DNA of 64,000 bases, from assembly GCF_010093065.1 (NCBI RefSeq), contig NZ_CP048113.1, forward strand, positions 1,736,001 to 1,800,000, written 5' to 3'. The translations under genes and the position numbers were made by a program. The notes below the pieces were generated by a model. That model was not told the origin of the DNA. It ran no database searches and saw nothing but the letters and a program-made list of their open reading frames with translations. Shown here in pieces: positions 53,548 through 62,430 of the stretch. This DNA comes from Chitinophaga agri. GTDB taxonomy: Bacteria > Bacteroidota > Bacteroidia > Chitinophagales > Chitinophagaceae. Within the stretch, counting starts at the first letter, position 1. Each line of letters starts with the position of its first letter.

Positions 53548-54039
53548 ATGAATTACAGGAACGCCACGCTGGAGGATCTTCCGGAAATTGTTGCCATTTA
53601 CAATACCACTATTGCAGGCCGTATGGTTACTGCGGATACAGAACCGGTGTCGGTAGAAAGCCGGTTACACTGGTTTAACATCCATTCACCAGAGAAACGT
53701 CCGTTATGGATGGTAGAAGATGAAGGCGTCACTGTAGGTTGGGTAAGCTTTCAGTCTTTTTATGGCCGGCCGGCGTATGATGGCACTGCGGAGATCAGTA
53801 TTTACCTGCATGAGAACAGCCGGGGTAAGGGCTATGGCAAGAAGATCCTGACTTATGCCATGGAGCAGTGTGCAGCTATTAAGGTCCATACCCTGCTTGG
53901 ATTCATCTTTGCGCACAATGTGCCGAGCCTGAAATTGTTTGAGCAACTGGGTTTTAAGGAATGGGCGCATTTACCCAATATTGCGGTGCTTGATGGCGTT
54001 GAAAGGAGTTTGAATATTCTTGGGAAACGAATTTATTAG
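53548..54039 (+). CDS. GNAT acetyltransferase, phosphinothricin/methionine-sulfone type
   Basis: 163 residues from the ATG at 53548 (MNYRNATLEDLPEIVAIYN). GNAT fold of the PAT/YncA type: IAGRMVTADTEPVSVESRLHWF, VGWVSFQSFYGRPAYDGTAEISIYLHENSRGKGYGKKIL (acetyl-CoA loop RGKGYG), and FIFAHNVPSLKLFEQLGFKEWAHLPN. Family members acetylate phosphinothricin, methionine sulfone or similar amines. Two bp separate it from the EamA gene. A start upstream at 53521 is inside the promoter element and is rejected. Confidence 0.88.
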   Translation: MNYRNATLEDLPEIVAIYNTTIAGRMVTADTEPVSVESRLHWFNIHSPEKRPLWMVEDEGVTVGWVSFQSFYGRPAYDGTAEISIYLHENSRGKGYGKKILTYAMEQCAAIKVHTLLGFIFAHNVPSLKLFEQLGFKEWAHLPNIAVLDGVERSLNILGKRIY

Positions 54040-54041
54040 TT

Positions 54042-54455
54042 ATGTGGTGGTGGTATGCCTTACTTGCTGCTTTATTTGCTTCGCTGACAGCCATTTTTGC
54101 AAAAATTGGTGTCGGGGGCGTCAATACTGATCTGGCGACAGCTATCAGGACGATCATTATTCTGATCATGGCCTGGGGCATTGTGTTTGTGAAAGGTGAG
54201 GGCAAAGGCATACATCAGTTGTCCAGGTTCAGTTTGATTTTCCTGGTATTATCAGGGGTGGCGACCGGACTTTCCTGGATCTTTTATTTTAAGGCTTTGC
54301 AGATGGGCAAGGTTTCCCAGGTGGCGCCGGTAGACAAGTTGAGCGTGGCCCTGACCATCATATTATCAGCCCTGTTCCTTCATGAGACATTGACTATCAA
54401 GCTATTAATCGGAGCAGCGCTGATCATAGCGGGCACATTCGTGTTGATATTATGA
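54042..54455 (+). CDS. Small EamA-family membrane transporter
   Basis: 137 residues with about five hydrophobic segments, equal to a single EamA (DMT) domain: WWWYALLAALFASLTAIFAKIG, AIRTIIILIMAWGIVFV, LIFLVLSGVATGLSWIFYFKAL, APVDKLSVALTIILSALFLHE, LLIGAALIIAGTFVLIL. Most EamA carriers have two copies; one-domain forms dimerise. Substrate unknown. It follows the GNAT gene by 2 bp, so they are co-translated. Confidence 0.85.
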   Translation: MWWWYALLAALFASLTAIFAKIGVGGVNTDLATAIRTIIILIMAWGIVFVKGEGKGIHQLSRFSLIFLVLSGVATGLSWIFYFKALQMGKVSQVAPVDKLSVALTIILSALFLHETLTIKLLIGAALIIAGTFVLIL

Positions 54456-54922
54456 CGGTAACGTGGATTTTGCTCAGTATCCAGGTAGCTTTCACCTGAA
54501 TTGTTTCCTGAATAAGCGTTCAGGTATCCCTCCGGTGTTTAATCATTTATTTCCAGCACCTTACAATATTTAAATATCTGAAGCACGCGGTTTATGACGC
54601 CAAATCGACCTTTCGTGACGCGATGTCGTCGCGCATTTACATTGTTCAGCATGGAATCTGAGTCCTTACTAATATTATACTGACTATTATGCCGGGCAGC
54701 GTCAGTAGCAGGAAAGGCGGCTTCTTTTTACATCAGGCAGCTGTGATGGCAGGGAGTGGATTGCTTTATTACGGATTGGATATACAAGCGACGAACTAGC
54801 GACGAACTAGCGACGGCCAAGCGGTATAGTAAAGCAGGGGCAGCAAACAGGGCGGCAAAAAAAATGGGCGGATCCAGTCAGGATACACCCATTATTAAAT
54901 ACTTAACTGCAATGATATTGTT
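54456..54922. other. Intergenic region with tandem repeat and short open frame
   Basis: 467 bp between EamA and the convergent SufR-like gene. Holds two 11-bp tandem copies of GCGACGAACTA plus GCGACG (54788-54815), a 36-codon frame starting ATGCCGGGC (54689-54799) without a recognisable promoter, and the terminator of the regulator gene (54863-54893). I do not support a gene here. Confidence 0.4.
54863..54893 (-). terminator. Terminator of the SufR-like regulator gene
   Basis: AATGGG (54863-54868) with CCCATT (54888-54893), inner ATCC with GGAT, symmetric 3x3 internal loop; the A-run before it is a U-run in the minus transcript. 30 nt past the stop at 54923. Confidence 0.7.
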
Positions 54923-55585
54923 TTAGCGGGTTTCCGCCAGGTCTTTGTTTTTTGTGATCTTGTATACACAGCGGCGGTTACCTGCGATAATATGATCTAC
55001 GCGCTTCACCTCCACCTGTTCACCCATGAGTGCGCGGAAGGTTTTAAGCTCAGATTCACAGATATTGGCGCACTGGGTAGCTGCACAGCAGATAGGGCAG
55101 TGATTTTCAATAAAAACGAACCCGTCCTCCTCTTCCTTCCATTCAGCGAGATAGCCTTCGGAAGAGCGGATGGTGGCAAACTGTGCGAGTCTTTGCCCTA
55201 CGCCGGAGATATTAGCCAGCGCATTCATATATTTTTCCTGTTGCTGAAACTCACGGGCGGCCACTACCTTTGCGAGGGCGGCTTCGCCGAGTTCACGGCG
55301 AATGGTTTCAATTAATTGTAAAGTCAGCTCGACATGTGTATCAGGAAAATGGGCATGGCCCAGGGGAGTCAGATCCCAGATTTGAACAGGCCGGCCTACT
55401 CCCTTTGAGGTGGTAGCCGACACCACAAGCCCTTCTTCAGCCAGCTTTAAGAGCTGGAGGCGGGCGCCCTCTCCTGTTATACCTAATGCGGCTGCCAGCG
55501 TAGCGGCCGATTGAGGCCCCTTCGTCTTCAGTAACTGCAGAAACTTGTCTGCCGTCGCTTTTGTGATGGGTCTATAATTTTCCAA
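54923..55585 (-). CDS. SufR-like Fe-S-sensing transcriptional repressor
   Basis: 220 residues. The N-terminal winged helix (about 10-75; ATADKFLQLLKTKGPQSAATLAAALGI, GLVVSATTSKGVGRPVQIW) matches the DeoR/SufR type. The C-terminal half has six Cys, Cys163, 166, 167, 172, 176 (HCPICCAATQCANICE) and Cys206 (NRRCVYKI), the layout by which SufR binds a cluster and loses DNA affinity when Fe-S is short. It lies divergent from a flavin reductase and just upstream of sufABCDSET, which strongly supports control of Fe-S assembly. Ligand and target are inferred. Confidence 0.82.
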   Translation of the reverse strand: MENYRPITKATADKFLQLLKTKGPQSAATLAAALGITGEGARLQLLKLAEEGLVVSATTSKGVGRPVQIWDLTPLGHAHFPDTHVELTLQLIETIRRELGEAALAKVVAAREFQQQEKYMNALANISGVGQRLAQFATIRSSEGYLAEWKEEEDGFVFIENHCPICCAATQCANICESELKTFRALMGEQVEVKRVDHIIAGNRRCVYKITKNKDLAETR

Positions 55586-55596
55586 GTTATTACTTG
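55583..55596. promoter_or_regulatory. Candidate SufR-type operator
   Basis: CAAGT-TATT-ACTTG, perfect 5-bp arms, in the 92-bp gap between the divergent regulator and flavin-reductase genes; it overlaps the start codon of the regulator and the TTG of the promoter for the other side. Confidence 0.5.
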
Positions 55597-55622
55597 TTTT
55601 ATTCTCAAATGTCGTAATTTTG
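55594..55622 (+). promoter_or_regulatory. Promoter of the flavin-reductase gene
   Basis: TTG at 55594-55596, 18-bp spacer, TAATTTTG at 55615-55622 (TAnnTTTG). The ATG is 55 nt downstream. Confidence 0.7.
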
Positions 55623-55677
55623 TAGGAGTAAAAAAAATTTGTTGCCAGAACAACAGTTTAAAACAGAGGAATATTAA

Positions 55678-56259
55678 ATGAACGTCTTGATCTTCAACGG
55701 CACAATGGACAGTAGCCCTCATACGACTGCCAATCAGTTAGCGCGCTACTTCGAAGAGCAGTTCCGCGAAAAGGGATTTTCTACGGAAGTGTTCAGTCCT
55801 GTTGACGGCCATATTCCGTTCTTTGCATATCCAAAGGGTGAGATGCCCGATTCCGTTAAAACCATGTGTGATGCCTTCTGTAAGGCCGATGTCCACGTAT
55901 GGCTCACGCCGCTTTATCATGGCAGTATGACTGGCGTCATGAAAAATGCGCTGGACTGGCTGGAAATGACCAGCAAGCTCAGAAATCCGTATTTAACGGG
56001 AAAGGTTGTAGCTTTGGTGTGCTGGGGAGACGGATCCCAGGCCATGCAGGGTATAAATGCAATGGATTCGGTAGCGAAGGCCCTCCGGGCGTGGGTATTA
56101 CCTTTTTCAGTACCCATCATGAAGGAGCATTTATATGACCAGGAAACAAAAACCTTCACTACGGCATATAAGAATAAGTTCGACAGAATGATCTCTTTGC
56201 TGGGGGATGCGCGGATCGGGGAAAAACTCCCTGCCGTAAATGTGAATGATAATCTATAG
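55678..56259 (+). CDS. NADPH-dependent FMN reductase-like flavoprotein
   Basis: 193 residues, flavodoxin fold: phosphate loop FNGTMDSSPHTTANQLARYF near the N-terminus, LTPLYHGSMTGVMKNALDW (the FMN-binding signature of the NADPH-dependent FMN reductase/azoreductase family) and VALVCWGDGSQAMQGI. It probably supplies electrons to oxidised cofactors. Its place between the SufR-like repressor and sufA suggests a role in Fe-S or flavin redox repair, such as reducing Fe or persulphide, but that is inference. 99 bp separate it from sufA. Confidence 0.78.
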   Translation: MNVLIFNGTMDSSPHTTANQLARYFEEQFREKGFSTEVFSPVDGHIPFFAYPKGEMPDSVKTMCDAFCKADVHVWLTPLYHGSMTGVMKNALDWLEMTSKLRNPYLTGKVVALVCWGDGSQAMQGINAMDSVAKALRAWVLPFSVPIMKEHLYDQETKTFTTAYKNKFDRMISLLGDARIGEKLPAVNVNDNL

Positions 56260-56307
56260 TTCAGAGATACCAGTTTCTAAGAATTAACGGAACATCAGAC
56301 AATTATC

Positions 56308-56336
56308 TCACCATTTACATTGTCACAATATGGTGA
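56308..56336. promoter_or_regulatory. Inverted repeat upstream of sufA
   Basis: TCACCAT (56308-56314) and ATGGTGA (56330-56336), 15 bp apart, 22 nt before the sufA ATG; either a leader hairpin or an operator. Confidence 0.4.
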
Positions 56337-56358
56337 AATCTGTATAAAAGGAAGCAAT

Positions 56359-56688
56359 ATGATAACAGTATCAGAAAAAGCAGGTGAATATATAAAAGAC
56401 CTTATGGTCAAGGAGAACCATGCTCCCGGTACTTTTGTACGCGTAGGCGTGAAAGGTGGCGGTTGCTCAGGATTGGAATATGTGCTGAAATTTGAGAGTA
56501 GCGAGCATCAGGAAGGTGACCAGACCTTCGAAGATAAAGGTGTTAAAATTGTGGTGCAGATGAAAAGCCTCCTGTACCTGTATGGCACTGAGCTGGATTA
56601 TTCCGATGGTCTCAACGGCAAGGGGCTTTATTTCAACAACCCGAACGCTACACGTACCTGTAGCTGTGGGGAGAGCTTCGCGGTATAA
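56359..56688 (+). CDS. sufA: Fe-S cluster carrier SufA/IscA
   Basis: A-type carrier that holds a nascent [2Fe-2S] or [4Fe-4S] cluster before hand-over. 109 residues from the ATG at 56359 (MITVSEKAGEYIKDLM). The three ligand Cys are Cys36 (GGGCSGLEY), Cys101 and Cys103 (TCSCGESF). Start chosen because it gives the family N-terminus and has a GGAAG upstream; the frame opens earlier, at 56320. First gene of the suf operon, 49 bp before sufB. Confidence 0.94.
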   Translation: MITVSEKAGEYIKDLMVKENHAPGTFVRVGVKGGGCSGLEYVLKFESSEHQEGDQTFEDKGVKIVVQMKSLLYLYGTELDYSDGLNGKGLYFNNPNATRTCSCGESFAV

Positions 56689-56737
56689 TGAGCTATTATT
56701 ACCAACAGGCTTCTGCATTACTTAATTAACTCGGAAA

Positions 56738-58183
56738 ATGAGAAACAGCAACGAAATAATAGATGATATAGCCAACCGGGAATATGAGTTTGGCTTCACC
56801 ACCGACATCGAGATGGAGATGGCGCCAGTGGGTCTGAATGAAGACACCATCCGCTTTATCTCTGCTAAAAAGGAAGAACCTGAATGGATGCTGGAATGGC
56901 GTCTGAAAGGTTTTCAGGCTTTCAAAAAGATGCAGTTCCCGAAATGGCAGCATTTCGAGATGCCGGAACTGGACCTCCAGAAGCTTTCTTACTATGCAGC
57001 TCCCAAGCAAAAGAAAAAGCTCAACAGCCTGGATGAAGTAGATCCGGAACTGCTGGCCACCTTCGAAAAGCTGGGCATTCCTATCAATGAACAGAAAGCA
57101 CTGGCCGGCGTTGCTGTGGACGTTGTATTTGACAGCGTTTCCGTTGCCACTACTTTCAAGGAGAAATTAAACGAAATGGGTATCATCTTCTGCTCCTTTG
57201 GTGAAGCAGTAAGAAACCACCCTGACCTGGTTAAAAAATACCTGGGTACTGTCGTTCCTCACTCTGATAATATCTTTGCCGCCCTGAATGCTGCTGTATT
57301 CTCCGACGGCTCTTTTGTATACATTCCTAAAGGCGTACGCTGCCCAATGGAACTGAGCACCTACTTCCGTATAAACGCGGAAAATACGGGTCAGTTCGAG
57401 CGTACCCTGATCATCGCTGATGATGAATCCTACGTAAGCTACCTGGAAGGCTGTACCGCTCCAAGACGTGACGAAAACCAGCTGCACGCTGCAGTCGTGG
57501 AACTGATCGCCATGGAACGTGCAGAGATCAAGTACTCTACCGTACAGAACTGGTACCCTGGTGATAAAGACGGTAATGGCGGTATCTATAACTTCGTTAC
57601 CAAACGTGGTATCTGTAAGGGTAAGAGCAGCAAGATCTCCTGGACACAGGTAGAAACCGGTTCTGCTATCACCTGGAAATATCCAAGTGTGATCCTGCAG
57701 GGCGACGATGCCGAAGGCGAATTCTATTCAGTAGCCGTTACCCGTAATAAGCAGATCGCTGATACCGGTACCAAGATCTACCACCTGGGCCGCAACACCC
57801 GCAGCCGTATCATCTCCAAAGGTATTTCCGCAGGAAACAGCGACAATACCTACCGTGGACTGGTACAGGTAGGACCACGCGCAGCAAATGCCCGTAACTT
57901 CACCCAGTGTGATTCCCTCCTGATCGGCGACCGTTGTGGTGCACACACCTTCCCGTACATCGAATCGAGGAACAGTACTGCTACCGTAGAACACGAAGCA
58001 ACGACATCCAAGATCGGGGAAGACCAGATCTTCTATCTGAATCAGCGTGGTATAGAAACCGAAAAGGCAGTCGCCCTGATCGTAAATGGTTACGCCCAGG
58101 AAGTACTGAACCAGCTGCCAATGGAGTTTGCTGTAGAAGCACGCAAACTGCTTTCTATCACACTGGAAGGTAGCGTAGGATAA
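56738..58183 (+). CDS. sufB: SufB, scaffold subunit of SufBCD
   Basis: 481 residues; the scaffold on which the cluster is built, in complex with SufC2 and SufD. Visible SufB stretches: [70 protein letters not shown], the basic [24 protein letters not shown] and [20 protein letters not shown], with the conserved Cys in the last two. Normal length. sufC follows after 44 bp. Confidence 0.95.
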   Translation: MRNSNEIIDDIANREYEFGFTTDIEMEMAPVGLNEDTIRFISAKKEEPEWMLEWRLKGFQAFKKMQFPKWQHFEMPELDLQKLSYYAAPKQKKKLNSLDEVDPELLATFEKLGIPINEQKALAGVAVDVVFDSVSVATTFKEKLNEMGIIFCSFGEAVRNHPDLVKKYLGTVVPHSDNIFAALNAAVFSDGSFVYIPKGVRCPMELSTYFRINAENTGQFERTLIIADDESYVSYLEGCTAPRRDENQLHAAVVELIAMERAEIKYSTVQNWYPGDKDGNGGIYNFVTKRGICKGKSSKISWTQVETGSAITWKYPSVILQGDDAEGEFYSVAVTRNKQIADTGTKIYHLGRNTRSRIISKGISAGNSDNTYRGLVQVGPRAANARNFTQCDSLLIGDRCGAHTFPYIESRNSTATVEHEATTSKIGEDQIFYLNQRGIETEKAVALIVNGYAQEVLNQLPMEFAVEARKLLSITLEGSVG

Positions 58184-58227
58184 TTAAACAATTTACAAAG
58201 CAAAAAACAACAGAGAAACATACAATC

Positions 58228-58992
58228 ATGCTGACGATTAAAAATCTGCACGCAGAAGTAGACGGTAAAAAGATCCTGAAAGGCATCAACCTGGAAATCA
58301 GGAAAGGTGAAATGCACGCTATCATGGGCCCAAACGGCTCAGGAAAAAGCTCATTGTCTTCTGTGTTAGCGGGTCGTGAAAATTATACTGTGACAGAAGG
58401 CGAAGTGATCTTCGAAGGAAAGAACCTGCTGGATCTTTCTCCGGAAGACCGTGCCCGTGAAGGCCTCTTCCTGGCGTTCCAGTATCCGGTAGAAATTCCA
58501 GGTGTGTCTAACCTGCACTTCCTCAAGACTGCCTTAAATGAGATCAGGACTTACCATGGTCTGGCTCCGATGGAATCTAAAGAGTTCCTGAAGCTGACCA
58601 AAGAAAAACAGCAGCTGGTAGATTTTAACGCCAATCTGATGAACCGTTCTCTGAACGAAGGTTTCTCCGGTGGTGAGAAAAAAAGGAATGAAGTGTTCCA
58701 GCTGGCTATGCTCGATCCGAAATTAGCGATCCTGGATGAAACTGATTCCGGCCTGGATATCGACGCCCTCCGTATCGTTGCTGCGGGCGTGAACAAACTG
58801 CGCAATGCAGATAAGGCTTTTATGGTTATTACCCACTACCAGCGCCTGCTGGAATACATCGTGCCTGACTTCGTACACGTACTGTACAATGGTCAGATCG
58901 TCAAGACCGGTACCAAAGAACTGGCACTGGAACTGGAAGAAAAAGGCTACGACTGGCTGAAAGAAGAGGTACACCAGAAAGAATCTGTATAA
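58228..58992 (+). CDS. sufC: SufC, ATPase of the SufBCD complex
   Basis: 254 residues, ABC-type ATPase that drives conformational change of SufB/SufD. Walker A GPNGSGKSS, Q-loop FLAFQYP, signature FSGGEKKRNE, Walker B AILDETDSGLD, His in MVITHY. Cytoplasmic; it is not a membrane transporter. sufB ends 44 bp before it and sufD starts 13 bp after it. Confidence 0.95.
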   Translation: MLTIKNLHAEVDGKKILKGINLEIRKGEMHAIMGPNGSGKSSLSSVLAGRENYTVTEGEVIFEGKNLLDLSPEDRAREGLFLAFQYPVEIPGVSNLHFLKTALNEIRTYHGLAPMESKEFLKLTKEKQQLVDFNANLMNRSLNEGFSGGEKKRNEVFQLAMLDPKLAILDETDSGLDIDALRIVAAGVNKLRNADKAFMVITHYQRLLEYIVPDFVHVLYNGQIVKTGTKELALELEEKGYDWLKEEVHQKESV

Positions 58993-59005
58993 CGCAAAAA
59001 GAACC

Positions 59006-60319
59006 ATGAGCGACAAATCATTTTACGACTTTATATCCAACGGGGTACCCGGTCCGGAGCAGAAAGTGGATGCCGATAACGCAATCATGCCTGCACGTAA
59101 GCTGGCCTTCGGCCGCTTCAAGGAACTTGGTCTGCCTTCTATCAAAACGGAAGAATGGCGCTATACTAACATACAGCGCTTTCTGAAAGATGCTTTTACC
59201 CTCGCACAGGAAGAACAGGGCGCGGTAACCGCTGAACAGTTAAAATCTGCCAGCATTCCGCAACTGGACAGCTACCGCGCTGTACTGGTGAACGGACGCC
59301 TCCAGGCTGATCTCTCTAACCTGCCTACCGGCGGTAAGATCACCGTTTCCAAACTGAGCGATGCTGCTGGTAATCCACAGCTGCAGGCATGGTTTGACAA
59401 ACACCCGCACCTGCAGGCACAGCCTTTCGCTGCACTGAACGCGGCGCTGTTTGCTGATGGCCTGTTCATCGAAGCCGGCGTAAACGCTACCCTCGATAAA
59501 CCTTTGCATATCATTCATGTATATACGGCTTCCGCAAACGCTTTCATTCAGCCACGCCACCTGGTAGTGCTGCATAAGAGCGCCACCCTTGAGATCATCG
59601 AAAGCGCTGTAGGTCTCACCGAGGCCATCGCTTTTGTGAACGGGGTGACCGAAGTGGTACTGGAAGAAAATGCAGAACTCTGGCACTATAACATCCAGAG
59701 CACCATCAAAAACAGCCGCCACATCTATCACACTTCTGCTACGCAGAAAGCTGACAGCCGCTATCATCATTTCAATTTTACACTGCCGTCTGCAGAACTG
59801 ACCCGTAACAACCTCAGCGTAGCGCTGACCGGTAGTAATACGGAAACAAATCTGCACGGCCTCTACCTGGCTACAGGCTCCCAGCACGTTGATAACCACA
59901 CTTTCGTGGATCACCTCGTGCCACACTGTAACAGTAATGAGCTGTACAAAGGCGTACTGCTGGACGATGCCAACGGTGTATTCACCGGTAAGATCCATGT
60001 ACACCAGGATGCCCAGAAAACAAACGCTTTCCAGCAGAACAATAACCTGCTGATGAGCGAAAAGGCCAATATCAACTCTCAGCCACAGCTGGAAATATAT
60101 GCAGACGATGTGAAGTGTAGTCACGGTTTCACCGTAGGACGCTTCAGCGAAGAGTCCCTCTTCTACCTGCGTTCCCGTGGTATCGGTGAAGAAGCGGCCA
60201 AGTCTCTGCTGGTAAATGCTTTCGCATTTGACATTACCGACCAGGTACACATACCGGCATTACAGGATTTCCTCGCAGAAAAGATCCGCCAGTATGTAGC
60301 CGGCGCTATCAATAACTAA
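59006..60319 (+). CDS. sufD: SufD, partner of SufB
   Basis: 437 residues. SufD paralogue of SufB; helps iron entry and forms the SufB-SufD dimer. Family marks: EEWRYTNIQRFL near the N-terminus, LHKSATLEIIESAVG, HHFNFTLPSAELTRNNLSV, GIYLATGSQHVDNHTFVDHLVPHCNSNELYKGVL-like pattern (here GLYLATGSQHVDNHTFVDH) and CSHGFTVGRFSEESLFYLRSRG. The His in the middle strand is the typical catalytic-like residue. A hairpin and 95 bp separate it from sufS. Confidence 0.94.
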   Translation: MSDKSFYDFISNGVPGPEQKVDADNAIMPARKLAFGRFKELGLPSIKTEEWRYTNIQRFLKDAFTLAQEEQGAVTAEQLKSASIPQLDSYRAVLVNGRLQADLSNLPTGGKITVSKLSDAAGNPQLQAWFDKHPHLQAQPFAALNAALFADGLFIEAGVNATLDKPLHIIHVYTASANAFIQPRHLVVLHKSATLEIIESAVGLTEAIAFVNGVTEVVLEENAELWHYNIQSTIKNSRHIYHTSATQKADSRYHHFNFTLPSAELTRNNLSVALTGSNTETNLHGLYLATGSQHVDNHTFVDHLVPHCNSNELYKGVLLDDANGVFTGKIHVHQDAQKTNAFQQNNNLLMSEKANINSQPQLEIYADDVKCSHGFTVGRFSEESLFYLRSRGIGEEAAKSLLVNAFAFDITDQVHIPALQDFLAEKIRQYVAGAINN

Positions 60320-60346
60320 TTCGATCAGAAATTCCGATCTTTGCAC

Positions 60347-60377
60347 GAGGTCATCCAGGTTTATCCCGGATGACCTC
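60347..60377 (+). terminator. Hairpin between sufD and sufS
   Basis: GAGGTCATCC (60347-60356) and GGATGACCTC (60368-60377), perfect 10-bp arms, 11-nt loop, no T-run. It sits in the middle of the suf operon and may act as an RNA stability or processing element that sets different levels of sufABCD and sufSET. Confidence 0.65.
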
Positions 60378-60414
60378 TGATGCTTCAGAGAAGAACGATA
60401 AATAACAGAGTATT

Positions 60415-61662
60415 ATGCAACAGGTACCAGACATCACTGTTCCGGCTATAGACATAGAAAAGATCAGAAAGGACTTCCCGCTGTTACAGGAAAAAGTATA
60501 CGGGCAACCTCTCGTATATCTTGATAATGCGGCAACTACCCAGAAACCGCAAATTGTACTGGATACACTGATAGAATACTACACCCGCATCAACAGTAAC
60601 GTACACCGTGGTGTACACCACCTGAGCCAGGAGGCAACTGCTGCTTATGAAAATTCACGTAAGACCATTGCCACCTTCCTCAATGCCCGCAAACCGGAAG
60701 AGATCATCTTTACCAAAGGCACCACGGATGGTATCAACCTGATCGCTTACTCCTTTGGACGCGGTGAGATCAAGCCAGGCGATGTGGTACTGACAACCGC
60801 TATGGAACACCACTCCAACATTGTTCCCTGGCAGATGATGTGTGAAGACCGTGGCGCAGAACTCAGGATCATCCCAATGGATGAAAAGGGTGAACTGCTC
60901 ATGGACCAGTTCAGTGCATTACTGACTGATAAAGTAAAGATCATCGCTGTTACCTACGTATCCAACTCCCTCGGCACTGTTAATCCTATACGCGACATTA
61001 TTGCCCAGGCACATGCCCGCAACATTCCTGTATTGCTCGACGCAGCACAGGCTGTGCAGCATATGCCGGTGGATGTACAGGAGCTGGATGTAGACTTCCT
61101 CGTATTCTCCGGTCACAAGATCTATGGTCCTACCGGTTCCGGTGTGCTCTACGGTAAAGAAGAGTGGCTGGACCGCCTGCCTCCTTATCAGGGCGGTGGC
61201 GATATGATCAAAACCGTTACATTCGCCAAGACGATCTATAACGTACTGCCTTATAAATTTGAGGCGGGTACGCCTGATATCAGCGGCGCGATCGCGCTGG
61301 AAGCGGCGATCAAATACATACAACAGATCGGTGTTGAAAACATACATGCCTGGGAAGAACAACTCGTGGAATATGCCGTACAGCAGCTCAGCCAGATCGA
61401 AGGCCTGCGCTTTATCGGTAACCCGAAACACCGCTCCGGTGCGGTCTCTTTCCTGGTGTATGATATTCATCCGTATGATCTCGGTGAACTGCTGGATAAA
61501 CAGGGTATCGCTATCCGTACCGGCCACCACTGTGCAGAACCGGTAATGGACTTCTTCTGTATACCCGGTACTGTGCGTGCTTCCTTTGCAGTATATACAA
61601 CCTTTGAAGATATAGACAGATTAGTAGCCGGCATCAAAAGAGCCGTTACTATGTTAAGATAA
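60415..61662 (+). CDS. sufS: SufS cysteine desulfurase
   Basis: Group II PLP cysteine desulfurase that takes sulphur from Cys for Fe-S assembly, working with SufE. 415 residues. His in MEHHSNIVPW, Schiff-base Lys235 (VFSGHKIYGPTG) and the persulphide Cys373 in RTGHHCAEP, in the short-loop form of SufS. Cytoplasmic dimer by family. The following sufE gene starts 8 bp later. Confidence 0.95.
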   Translation: MQQVPDITVPAIDIEKIRKDFPLLQEKVYGQPLVYLDNAATTQKPQIVLDTLIEYYTRINSNVHRGVHHLSQEATAAYENSRKTIATFLNARKPEEIIFTKGTTDGINLIAYSFGRGEIKPGDVVLTTAMEHHSNIVPWQMMCEDRGAELRIIPMDEKGELLMDQFSALLTDKVKIIAVTYVSNSLGTVNPIRDIIAQAHARNIPVLLDAAQAVQHMPVDVQELDVDFLVFSGHKIYGPTGSGVLYGKEEWLDRLPPYQGGGDMIKTVTFAKTIYNVLPYKFEAGTPDISGAIALEAAIKYIQQIGVENIHAWEEQLVEYAVQQLSQIEGLRFIGNPKHRSGAVSFLVYDIHPYDLGELLDKQGIAIRTGHHCAEPVMDFFCIPGTVRASFAVYTTFEDIDRLVAGIKRAVTMLR

Positions 61663-61669
61663 CAGGATT

Positions 61670-62116
61670 ATGACCATCAAAGAAAAACAGGACGAGCTTA
61701 TATCAGACTTCTCCTTTATGGAGAACTGGATGGATAAATACGAGCATATTATTCAACTGGGTAAGGAACTGCCGCTGATAGACGAACAATATAAAACGCC
61801 TGAGCATCTCATCAAAGGATGTCAGTCGCAGGTATGGCTGCACACAGAAATGAAAGATGGTTTGCTGCACTTCACGGCAGACAGTGACGCAGTGATCACC
61901 AAAGGACTGGTAAGTCTGATGATCACGGTATTTTCCGGCCATACACCTAAAGAGATCGCAACAGCAGAAATATACTTTATAGACGCCATCGGCTTGAGCA
62001 GTCACCTCTCTCCCACCCGCTCCAACGGACTACTGAGCATGCTCAAACAGATTAAGCTATACGCTATCGCCTATGAGGCAAAATCTCAATCACAAAAAAA
62101 CGGCACAGAACTATGA
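61670..62116 (+). CDS. sufE: SufE sulphur acceptor
   Basis: 148 residues. Accepts the sulphur from SufS on Cys51 (HLIKGCQSQVWL), and passes it to SufB. Other SufE parts: EKQDELISDFSFMENWMDKYEHIIQLG, FTADSDAVITKGLVSLMI, FSGHTPKEI, HLSPTRSNGLLSML. Normal length. It overlaps sufT by 4 bp, so the two are coupled. Confidence 0.94.
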   Translation: MTIKEKQDELISDFSFMENWMDKYEHIIQLGKELPLIDEQYKTPEHLIKGCQSQVWLHTEMKDGLLHFTADSDAVITKGLVSLMITVFSGHTPKEIATAEIYFIDAIGLSSHLSPTRSNGLLSMLKQIKLYAIAYEAKSQSQKNGTEL

Positions 62117-62430
62117 GCGAAAATGAAATGACTTTACGCGACAGGATCGAAGAGGTGCTGCGCACAGTATTTGATCCGGAAATACCGGTGAATATCCTGG
62201 AGCTGGGCCTTGTATACGAAATCAGAATAGGTGAAAATAACCGCGTCGGTATCACCATGACGCTGACGGCGCCGGGTTGTCCTGTAGCTGGCGATATTAT
62301 TCGTGAAGTAGATGAAAAGGTGAAAGACATTGAAGGCGTATCCGACGTAGATGTAACACTCACTTTCGATCCACCATGGAACAAAGACATGATGAGTGAA
62401 GAAGCGCGGCTGGAGCTGGGCTTCATGTAA
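62113..62430 (+). CDS. sufT: SufT (MIP18/DUF59-like Fe-S maturation protein)
   Basis: 105 residues. DUF59 fold; helps late Fe-S maturation. Family stretches: LRTVFDPEIPVNILELGLVYEI, TLTAPGCPVAGDI (the reactive Cys), and DVDVTLTFDPPWNKDMMSEEARLELG. Starts by 4-bp overlap with sufE. The last codons, FM-stop, lie inside the 42-bp inverted repeat at 62423, so the end of this gene is part of the hairpin. Confidence 0.93.
   Translation: MSENEMTLRDRIEEVLRTVFDPEIPVNILELGLVYEIRIGENNRVGITMTLTAPGCPVAGDIIREVDEKVKDIEGVSDVDVTLTFDPPWNKDMMSEEARLELGFM

Noticed and set aside
54788..54815. Tandem GCGACGAACTA copies as a possible CRISPR-like repeat
   Set aside because: Only two full copies, directly adjacent without spacers, and no cas genes.
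59240..60250. Long open frame opposite sufD
   Set aside because: Shadow of a clear sufD coding frame, no domain or start signal.
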